Origin: JBFAPK01 sp040676675
GTDB lineage: Bacteria > Actinomycetota > Actinomycetes > Mycobacteriales > Micromonosporaceae
Reading direction: 5' to 3'
NCBI RefSeq assembly: GCF_040676675.1
Contig: NZ_JBFAPK010000019.1
Location: forward strand, 89,018-153,017
Length of the DNA: 64,000 bases
The notes below the pieces were generated by a model that was not told the DNA's origin, searched no databases, and saw nothing but the letters and a program-made list of their open reading frames with translations. Position 1 is the first letter of the stretch; the number at the start of each line of letters is the position of its first letter. Made by a program: the position numbers and the translations under genes. This document shows positions 50,694-57,216 of this stretch, piece after piece.

Positions 50694-51937
50694 CCTGCCT
50701 GCACCGGTACCGGGCGAAGCCTTTTCCGCAGTGCGGCCTGTGCCGTCGGCCACTCGTCCACGGTCAGCGCGTACTGCACGGTGTCCCGCCACGAGCCGTC
50801 CGGCCGCAGCCGGTGCATCCGCAGCACCCCCTCGCGGCGCGCGCCGAGCCGCTCGATGGCGCGCTGCGACCGCTCGTTGCGGATGTCGGTGTGCCAGACC
50901 ACCCGTACCGCGCCGAGTTTCTCGAAGGCCCGGGTGAGCAGCATCAGCTTCGCCTCGGTGTTGACCCCGGTACGCCACCATGGCCGGCCGAGGAAGGTGT
51001 GTCCGATGGCGACGGCGCGCCGGGCCTCGTCGACCTCGTAGTAGGAGGTGGTGCCGATGACCTCGCCGGTGTCGGCGCTGCGCTGCACCCACGGCACCCG
51101 CTCGCCCCGGTGCGCGGCCCGCAGCGCCTCGGCGATGATCTCGGCCGTCTCGTCGCGGTCGCGCGGCCGCCGGTGGCCCAGGTGCCGCCAGACCTCCTCG
51201 TCCCGGGTGGCCGCGTACAGGGCGTCGGCGTGAGACGGGTCGAGCGGCTCCAGCAGCACGTGCGTGCCGCGCAGCGGTGCCGGCGTGAGCCAGGGGGAGC
51301 GGGGCGGACGCAGGTAGTCGGGGAGCGGGGCGGTGACCCCGGCGTCGGGCTCGGGCACGCCCGGTACCAGTCGCAGTGGCACCACCCCGGCCCAGTGCGG
51401 CAGGGCGAGGTCGGCCTCCTCCTCCCGTACGCCGCCGACGCGGGCGCGCACCGAGACCTCGCGCAGCGGCAGCGCCAGCACGGCGGTCTCGGCGAGTTCC
51501 CGCCGGCTCGGCGGGCGGCTGTCGGCGGACCGGCCGCGCCCCACCTTCTCCACCAGCGCGGTCAGCACCGCCAGCTTCTCCGCCTCGTCGGTGACCAGCC
51601 GGGCGGTGCCGTGCGCGACGACCGAGCGGTAGTTGGCGCTGTGGTGGAACTGGGAGCGGCCGTAGACCAGGCCGTCGAGCACGGTGACCGCGACGCAGAC
51701 CGGCAGCCCGTCCGGGTCGCGGGCGGCGAGCAGGGGTCGGCTGCCGGTGGAGCCGTGCAGGTAGAGCGTCTCGTCGACGCGTACGTGCAGGGTCGGCAGC
51801 ACGCGTGGCTCGCCGTCGACGGTGAAGGCGAGCGCGCAGTGGTACGCCTCGTCGAGCAGCGCGTGGGCGGTGGCCCGGCGGTAGTCGGTGGTGTCGCGTC
51901 GGCGGTTGGGGGTGGTCCGGAGGGTCTGGGGATACAT
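50690..51937 (-). CDS. Fusion of PNPOx-like flavin-binding domain and GNAT acetyltransferase
   Basis: A 415-residue two-domain protein. Residues about 15-170 are a pyridoxamine phosphate oxidase-like split barrel (DYRRATAHALLDEAYHCALAF, LYLHGSTGSRPL, FHHSANYRSVVAHGTARLV), as in Nim-type flavin proteins. Residues about 235-400 are a GNAT domain of the RimJ/RimL type (LEPLDPSHADALYAATRDEE, WWRTGVNTEAKLMLLTRAFE, NERSQRAIERLGARREGVLR). ATG 51937 has GAGGCGG 5 bases upstream. It is divergent from the MocR gene and coupled to the LysE exporter, a known context for amine or antibiotic detoxification. The fusion is unusual but plausible. Confidence 0.85.
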   Translation of the reverse strand: MYPQTLRTTPNRRRDTTDYRRATAHALLDEAYHCALAFTVDGEPRVLPTLHVRVDETLYLHGSTGSRPLLAARDPDGLPVCVAVTVLDGLVYGRSQFHHSANYRSVVAHGTARLVTDEAEKLAVLTALVEKVGRGRSADSRPPSRRELAETAVLALPLREVSVRARVGGVREEEADLALPHWAGVVPLRLVPGVPEPDAGVTAPLPDYLRPPRSPWLTPAPLRGTHVLLEPLDPSHADALYAATRDEEVWRHLGHRRPRDRDETAEIIAEALRAAHRGERVPWVQRSADTGEVIGTTSYYEVDEARRAVAIGHTFLGRPWWRTGVNTEAKLMLLTRAFEKLGAVRVVWHTDIRNERSQRAIERLGARREGVLRMHRLRPDGSWRDTVQYALTVDEWPTAQAALRKRLRPVPVQAG

Positions 51938-51964
51938 CTGGCCGCCTCGTTCCGGGGGTCGCGC

Positions 51965-51993
51965 GTGACGGGAGTGGTATGTGCTAGTACAAT
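51965..51993 (+). promoter_or_regulatory. Promoter of the MocR gene (leaderless)
   Basis: GTGACG (51965-51970), a 17-base spacer and TACAAT (51988-51993). The GTG start at 52003 is 9 bases on, with no ribosome site. GTGCTAGTACAAT around the -10 looks like a GntR/MocR-type half-palindrome, so the regulator may bind here and control both directions. Confidence 0.5.
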
Positions 51994-52002
51994 CCCGTAT
52001 CT

Positions 52003-53343
52003 GTGTCAGCACGTTATCAGATCGCGGGTACGACCGCCGTCGAGATCGCGGCCAGCATCGAGGCCGGCGTACGCACCGCCGAGCTGCCCCCGGGCGGCGC
52101 GCTGCCACCGGTACGGGCCCTGGCCGAGCGGCTCGCGGTCAGCCCGGCGACGGTCGCGAAGGCGTACCAGACGCTGCGCCAGCGCGGGGTGATCGAGACC
52201 GCCGGGCGCGCCGGCACCCGGATCCGGCCCCGGCCCCCGGTCGCCGCCCAGCGGCACGCCCTGCGCCTGGCCCCGCCGCCCGGCGGGCTCGACCTCTCCG
52301 CCGGCGAGCCCGACCCGCGGCTGCTGCCGCCGCTGCACCCGCACCTCGCGGCCCTCGCCGCCCGGGCCGACCCGCCGGCCGGGTACGCCAACGCCGGCGT
52401 CCTCCCCGAACTCGCCGCCGCCGCCCGGGAGCGACTGGCCGCCGAGGGCGTCGAGGCCGAGGAGATCACCGTGACCGGCGGGGCCCTCGACGCGATCGAC
52501 CGCCTCCTCGCCACCGGCCTGCGCCCCGGCGACCCGGTCGCGGTCGAGGACCCGGGCTGGGCCAACCTGCTGGACCTGGTCGCCGCGCTCGGGCTGCGCC
52601 CGGTCGGCGTACCGCTGGACGAGGCCGGCCCCACCGTCGCCGGAGTCCGCGCCGCGCTCGCCGCCGGCGCCCGCGCCCTCGTCGTCACCAGCCGCGCCCA
52701 GAACCCCACCGGGGCCGCGATCACCGCGCAGCGGGCCGGCGAGCTGCGTACCCTGCTCGCCGGCCACCCGGAGCTGCTGCTGATCGAGGACGACCACGCC
52801 GCCGAACTCGCCAGCGTGCCGCTGCACAGCCTCGCGGGGGCCGTACCGAACTGGGCCTTCGTCCGTTCGATGAGCAAGCCCTACGGCCCCGACCTGCGGC
52901 TGGCGGTCCTGGCCGGTGACGCCGCCACGGTGGCCCGGGTCGCCGGCCGGATGCGGGTCGGCGCCGGCTGGGTCTCCACCGTGCTGCAACGGCTCACGCT
53001 CGAACTGTGGCGGGACCCGGGGACGGCCGAACGGATCGCCACGGCGCGGGAGAGCTACGAGCGCCGCCGGGAGGGGCTGCGGGCCGCGCTCGCCGGCCGG
53101 GGGCTTCCGGCGTACGGCCGCAGCGGCATCAACCTCTGGGTCCCCGTACCGGACGAGACCCGGGCGGTCGCCGCGCTGCGCGACGCCGGCTACGCGGTCG
53201 CGCCCGGCTCGCTCTACCGACTCGCCGCCGCGCCCGCGCTGCGGATCAGCATCAGCGGGCTGCCGGAGGAGCGGATCGAGCCGCTGGCCGACGCGCTGGC
53301 CCGCGCGGTACGCGGCGACAGCCCCGGCCCGTTCAGCGCGTGA
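52003..53343 (+). CDS. MocR-family (GntR plus aminotransferase) regulator
   Basis: A 446-residue PLP-binding regulator. Residues about 5-75 are a GntR winged helix (PPVRALAERLAVSPATVAKAYQTL). The remainder is a class I aminotransferase domain: EDPGWANLLDLV, SRAQNPTGAAITAQRAGEL, IEDDHAAEL, and the PLP lysine in RSMSKPYGPDLRLA. MocR proteins sense PLP or amines. The GTG at 52003 was chosen by the promoter. Its position divergent to a PNPOx-like/GNAT gene and a LysE exporter suggests it regulates them. Confidence 0.88.
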   Translation: MSARYQIAGTTAVEIAASIEAGVRTAELPPGGALPPVRALAERLAVSPATVAKAYQTLRQRGVIETAGRAGTRIRPRPPVAAQRHALRLAPPPGGLDLSAGEPDPRLLPPLHPHLAALAARADPPAGYANAGVLPELAAAARERLAAEGVEAEEITVTGGALDAIDRLLATGLRPGDPVAVEDPGWANLLDLVAALGLRPVGVPLDEAGPTVAGVRAALAAGARALVVTSRAQNPTGAAITAQRAGELRTLLAGHPELLLIEDDHAAELASVPLHSLAGAVPNWAFVRSMSKPYGPDLRLAVLAGDAATVARVAGRMRVGAGWVSTVLQRLTLELWRDPGTAERIATARESYERRREGLRAALAGRGLPAYGRSGINLWVPVPDETRAVAALRDAGYAVAPGSLYRLAAAPALRISISGLPEERIEPLADALARAVRGDSPGPFSA

Positions 53344-53431
53344 TCCCCGGCCGTGATCTCCGACCGGTTCAGCGCCTGCGCCGGACCTTCAGCGCGTGAT
53401 CCCCGGCCGTGGTCTCCGGTCGGTTCGGCGC
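53332..53431 (+). repeat. Tandem duplication of the MocR gene end
   Basis: TTCAGCGCGTGATCCCCGG, including the last codons and stop of mocR (53332-53350), recurs at 53388-53406, each followed by similar sequence (about 43 bp in all, several substitutions). A third fragment GTTCAGCGCGTG is at 53446-53457. This is a 56-bp-period degenerate repeat between mocR and udgX. Confidence 0.8.
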
Positions 53432-53488
53432 GAGATCGTCGGCGCGTTCAGCGCGTGCTGCCGCCCGGCAGCGGGTACAAACTTCGCC

Positions 53489-54190
53489 ATGCCCGAAACC
53501 GAGACCGCGCCCGGGGCGCAACAGTTCATCCCGCCGGACGCGCGCACCCTCGACGACCTGCGCGCGGCGGCGGCCGGCTGCCGCGGCTGCGAGCTGTACG
53601 AACCGGCCACCCAGACCGTCTTCGGCCGCGGCGACGCGCGCGCCAGGGTGGTCTTCGTCGGCGAGCAGCCCGGCGACGTGGAGGACCGCCAGGGGCTGCC
53701 CTTCGTCGGCCCCGCCGGTCACCTGCTGCGCCGCGCGGTCGACGACGCCGGGCTGGACGCCCGCCACATCTACATCACGAACGCCGTGAAGCACTTCCGC
53801 TTCCAGGAGCGGGGCAAGCGCCGCATCCACCAGACCCCCGACCGGGTGCACATCACCGCCTGCCGGCCCTGGCTGGTCGCCGAGTTCGCGCGGCTGCGCC
53901 CGGAGATCGTCGTGGTGCTCGGGGCGACCGCGGCGAAGGCCCTGCTCGGCCCCTCCTTCCGGGTCACCCAGTCGCGCGGCGTGCTGATGCCCTGGCCGGA
54001 CTCGGCGCAGCGCCCGCAGGACTTCACGCAGACCCCGATCGGCCCGGACGGGCAGCGTGGCTCCGTACCGCCGGCGCAGCTCGTGGCGACCATCCACCCG
54101 TCGGCGGTGCTGCGCGCCGACAACCGCGACATCGCGTACGACGGCCTGGTCAGCGACCTCAAGGTCGTCGCGAACGCCCTCGCCGCATAG
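53489..54190 (+). CDS. udgX: UdgX-type uracil-DNA binding/glycosylase protein
   Basis: A 233-residue family-4-like uracil-DNA glycosylase. CRGC (residues 31-34) and later Cys at CRPW bind the Fe-S cluster. The active-site motif GEQPGD is at 58-63, and ATIHPSAVLRA is the second motif. Residues 110-114 are KRRIH, the loop specific to UdgX; in M. smegmatis its His forms a covalent bond to DNA after uracil removal. The ATG at 53489 lies after TACAAACTTCGCC without a ribosome site. It ends near a palindrome shared with the convergent DUF1963-like gene. Confidence 0.88.
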   Translation: MPETETAPGAQQFIPPDARTLDDLRAAAAGCRGCELYEPATQTVFGRGDARARVVFVGEQPGDVEDRQGLPFVGPAGHLLRRAVDDAGLDARHIYITNAVKHFRFQERGKRRIHQTPDRVHITACRPWLVAEFARLRPEIVVVLGATAAKALLGPSFRVTQSRGVLMPWPDSAQRPQDFTQTPIGPDGQRGSVPPAQLVATIHPSAVLRADNRDIAYDGLVSDLKVVANALAA

Positions 54191-54195
54191 CTCGC

Positions 54196-54245
54196 CGATC
54201 CTGGTACGAGATGGCCCCGCCAGGCGCCACCCCATACCAGGATCG
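54196..54245. terminator. Palindrome between convergent genes
   Basis: Perfect 11-bp arms CGATCCTGGTA (54196-54206) and TACCAGGATCG (54235-54245) around a GC-rich 28-base loop, between udgX and the DUF1963-like gene. A bidirectional terminator is likely; no T-tract. Confidence 0.5.
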
Positions 54246-54293
54246 CGCGGCGCCGCTCCGATCTCGATCGTCGGGGCCGGCCGCTCGGCGCGG

Positions 54294-55301
54294 CTACTGC
54301 ATGATGGTGACCGGTGGGTGCCCGTACGAGGCGACGCACCGGTAGACCTGGAGCGTGTAGCCGCGCCCGACGACCACCTCGGTCGGGGTGTGGTCCTTCG
54401 TCTCGCCGTCCTTGGAGACGGGCCGCCAGCTGCGGCTGTCGCCATCCCACTCGTCGCTGGCGATGGTCAGGAGGGGTTCCAGCGGAGCGCCGCAGCACCG
54501 GAGCTCATCCGGCCCCGCGGGGTCGCGGAAGGTGAAGGGCGCGGACCAGCCGCCGACCTTCCAGCCGGGTGCGGTCGACAGGTCGCCCCGGTAGGTCGGC
54601 TGGTCCTCGCGCTGGGAGAGCAGGAGTTCCCGGTCCCGGGAGATGACGCGTTCGGCGAGTTCGTCGCCCAGGTCGTGGTAGGCCGGGTACTCGGTGACCT
54701 GCTCCGGATGCAGCACGCACGGGGTCGGTACGTAGTGGTCCTGGCCGACGTAGGCCGGCGCGGGCGGGTGCGCCAACACGTCGCGAACGGCCGTGGACTG
54801 TCGCCACCGCAGGTGCACCGCCGACGGCGAATCCAGGATCTCGTCGAACGGGCACCACAGCACCTGGAGCAGGTCCGCGTCGTCGGGACCGGGCAGGTCG
54901 GGTACGTCTCGGGCGTAGAGCTGCGCCAACGGAATGAGTGGCAGCGGCTCCGCCGGTAGCAGCGCCGGATCGTAACCGGCGCCGATTCGCTCGATCACCG
55001 CCTGTTCGTCGGGGGTGAGCAGGTTGGTTCCGGGTGGTCGGGGCCGTTCCCAGGCCGCCGCGAGGATGCGCCGACGGGTGTGGACGTCCGCCAGCGTCGT
55101 CAGTGCGTACGCCTCGTGCGTGTCGCCGCAGGTCGGCCACGCCTCGTCCGAGGGCCACAACAGCGGTCCGCCCACCGAGCTGTCACGCACGGTCGGGTCT
55201 CCCGGGCGCGGATGAAGGCGGGTGGCGGTCCTGGCCCTCCCGCTCAGCTCCGGGAAGAGCGCGACCACGTCCAGTGGACGCGGTGGCGTGCTGGGCGTCA
55301 T
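54294..55301 (-). CDS. DUF1963/YwqG-like protein
   Basis: A 335-residue cytosolic protein. It resembles DUF1963 (YwqG) proteins, with SSVGGPLLWPSDEAWPTCG, LIPLAQLYARDVPDLPGPDD and ADLLQVLWCPFDEI, followed by a conserved-looking APGWKVGGWSAPFTFRDP region and RCCGAPLEPLLTIASDEWDG. No catalytic residues or function are known. ATG 55301 follows GGAGGGGGAGTC. It is convergent with udgX and divergent from the acyl-CoA dehydrogenase. Confidence 0.6.
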   Translation of the reverse strand: MTPSTPPRPLDVVALFPELSGRARTATRLHPRPGDPTVRDSSVGGPLLWPSDEAWPTCGDTHEAYALTTLADVHTRRRILAAAWERPRPPGTNLLTPDEQAVIERIGAGYDPALLPAEPLPLIPLAQLYARDVPDLPGPDDADLLQVLWCPFDEILDSPSAVHLRWRQSTAVRDVLAHPPAPAYVGQDHYVPTPCVLHPEQVTEYPAYHDLGDELAERVISRDRELLLSQREDQPTYRGDLSTAPGWKVGGWSAPFTFRDPAGPDELRCCGAPLEPLLTIASDEWDGDSRSWRPVSKDGETKDHTPTEVVVGRGYTLQVYRCVASYGHPPVTIMQ

Positions 55302-55417
55302 GACTCCCCCTCCTGCTCTGGCGCGGCGTGCAGTCAAGCACGCCGCACCGACAGGAGTACGAGCGCGGCCAGCGGCGGTGCTGGTCCGGCGCGGCGGGCG
55401 GCGGCAGACTGGCCGGC

Positions 55418-56560
55418 ATGGAACAGCATCTCTACGAACCCGTGCACGAGGAGTTCCGCGAGCTGTGCCGCGAGTTCCTCGCCCGCGAGGCGGTACCACG
55501 GCACGAGCGGTGGGAGGCCGAGGGCATCGTCGACCGCGACGTCTGGCGCGCCGCCGGGGCCGCCGGGCTGCTCGGCATGGACGTGCCCGAGGAGTACGGC
55601 GGGGGCGGGCAGCGCGACTTCCGGTTCAACGCGGTACTCGTCGAGGAGATCGTCGGGCACGGCTGCTCGGGTCTCGGCTTCGGCCTGCACAACGACGTGG
55701 TGGCGCCGTACCTGACCGAGCTGACCACCGACGAGCAGCGTAAGCGGTGGCTGCCCCGGTTCTGCTCGGGCGAGCTGGTCACCGCGATCGCGATGAGCGA
55801 GCCGGGCGCCGGGTCGGACCTGGCCGGCGTGCGGACCACGGCGGTCCGCGACGGCGACGGGTACGTCCTCAACGGGCAGAAGACGTTCATCACCAACGGC
55901 GAGCTGGCGGACCTCGTCGTGGTGGTCGCCAAGACCGCGCCCGAGCGGGGCGCGCACGGGGTGAGCCTGATCGCGGTGGAGCGCGGTACGCCCGGCTTCG
56001 CGCGGGGCCGCCGGCTCGCGAAGGTCGGCCTCAAGGCCAACGACACCGCCGAGCTGTTCTTCGACGACTGCCGGGTCCCGGCGGAGAACCTCGTCGGTAC
56101 CGAGAACCACGGCTTCTACCACCTGATGGCCAACCTGCCCCGGGAGCGGCTCGGCATCGCCGTCGCGGCGGTGGCCGCGGCCGAGCGGCTGCTCGCCCTC
56201 ACCCTCGACCACGCGCGTTCCCGGGAGGCGTTCGGCCGGCCGATCGGGGCGTTCCAGCACAACCGCTTCCTGCTCGCCGAGCTGGACACCGAGATCACCA
56301 TCGCCCGTACCTTCCTGAACCACTGCGTGGCCGAGTTCAACGCGGGCCGTCTCTCGGCCGTCGACGCGGCGAAGGCGAAGTGGTGGACCACCGAGTTGCA
56401 GAACCGGGTCGCCGACCGGTGCGTGCAGCTGCACGGCGGGTACGGCTACATGCTCGAGTACCCGGTGGCCCGCGCCTGGCTCGACGGCCGGGTGCAGACC
56501 ATCTACGGCGGTACCACCGAGATCATGAAGGAGATCATCGGCCGCGACCTGGGGCTGTGA
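55418..56560 (+). CDS. Acyl-CoA dehydrogenase
   Basis: A 380-residue FAD enzyme that introduces a trans-2,3 double bond into acyl-CoA. Motifs: AIAMSEPGAGSDLAGVRTTA (FAD contact), YVLNGQKTFITNGELADL, and at the C-terminus QLHGGYGYMLEYPVARAWLDGR and TIYGGTTEIMKEIIGR, where the Glu of TEI is the usual catalytic base. The N-terminal helix is FRELCREFLAREAVP. ATG 55418 gives the standard length. It stands alone, 269 GC-rich bases before DUF3046; the acyl substrate is unknown. Confidence 0.9.
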   Translation: MEQHLYEPVHEEFRELCREFLAREAVPRHERWEAEGIVDRDVWRAAGAAGLLGMDVPEEYGGGGQRDFRFNAVLVEEIVGHGCSGLGFGLHNDVVAPYLTELTTDEQRKRWLPRFCSGELVTAIAMSEPGAGSDLAGVRTTAVRDGDGYVLNGQKTFITNGELADLVVVVAKTAPERGAHGVSLIAVERGTPGFARGRRLAKVGLKANDTAELFFDDCRVPAENLVGTENHGFYHLMANLPRERLGIAVAAVAAAERLLALTLDHARSREAFGRPIGAFQHNRFLLAELDTEITIARTFLNHCVAEFNAGRLSAVDAAKAKWWTTELQNRVADRCVQLHGGYGYMLEYPVARAWLDGRVQTIYGGTTEIMKEIIGRDLGL

Positions 56561-56829
56561 GCCCGGCGAGGCCGGCGGTCGGCGCCCCGTACGCCGGGAT
56601 CCGTCCGCCGGGTTTGCCCGGCGGGCCGGCGGGCAATGCGCTGTGCGCCGGTGGCGCCCGCGCGGCGCGCCCGGCGGCGAACCACGCGACGCGCCCAGGG
56701 GGGCTCTCCGCCGGACCCGCCGGCGGGCGGCGGGTTCGCGTCGCCGGCGGGTCGGGCGCTAGCGTTGCGGCTGGCCGGCGGCCGACCTCGGTCGCCGGGG
56801 ACGGCGGGTAGTGCGGAGGGGACCGGATC

Positions 56830-57030
56830 GTGCGGCTGACGGATTTCTGGACGCGGCTCGAAGAGGCGTTCGGCCCGGCGTACGCGGGCAGCATCGCCGC
56901 CGATCAGGTGCTGCCCCAACTGGGCGGCCGGACCATCACGCAGGCGCTCGCCGAGGGCGAGGAGACCGTGGTGGTCTGGCGCGCGGTCTGCGCGGCGTAT
57001 CCCGATCGGGTACCCGCGCGACTACGCTGA
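56830..57030 (+). CDS. DUF3046 family protein
   Basis: A 66-residue protein of DUF3046, a small helical actinobacterial family that almost always precedes recA. It reads MRLTDFWTRLEEAFGPAYAGSIAADQVL, with QALAEGEETVVVWRAVCAAY at the end. The function is unknown; conserved synteny with recA-recX suggests a link to DNA metabolism. GGAGGGGACCG precedes the GTG at 56830. The recA promoters lie in the 185 bases that follow. Confidence 0.85.
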   Translation: MRLTDFWTRLEEAFGPAYAGSIAADQVLPQLGGRTITQALAEGEETVVVWRAVCAAYPDRVPARLR

Positions 57031-57068
57031 GCAGTCGTTTTGTGGTTTTGGCGTGTCAGGCGGCGGCT

Positions 57069-57082
57069 CGTACAGGTGTTCG
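57069..57082. promoter_or_regulatory. LexA/SOS-like box upstream of recA
   Basis: CGTACAGGTGTTCG matches the actinobacterial SOS consensus CGAAC-N4-GTTCG at 9 of 10 fixed positions. A -10-like TATTGT (57085-57090) follows directly, the arrangement of a LexA-repressed distal recA promoter. Confidence 0.6.
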
Positions 57083-57136
57083 GCTATTGTCCACACCGGG
57101 GTGCCTGTCCACAGCTCACGGCCAGCCGGCTGTTTT

Positions 57137-57159
57137 CTGTCGGACCTAGCGCCTAGCGT
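57137..57159 (+). promoter_or_regulatory. RecA-NDp-like proximal promoter of recA
   Basis: CTGTCG, 11 bases and TAGCGT: TTGTCR-N11-TANNNT with one mismatch, as in the LexA-independent mycobacterial recA promoter activated by PafBC. Transcription would start near 57166, where a GTG lies in frame with recA. Confidence 0.6.
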
Positions 57160-57216
57160 GTCCGCGTGACGAAAAGCTCAGCAGCAAAGACGCCGGCGAA
57201 GGCAGGAGTGGCAACC

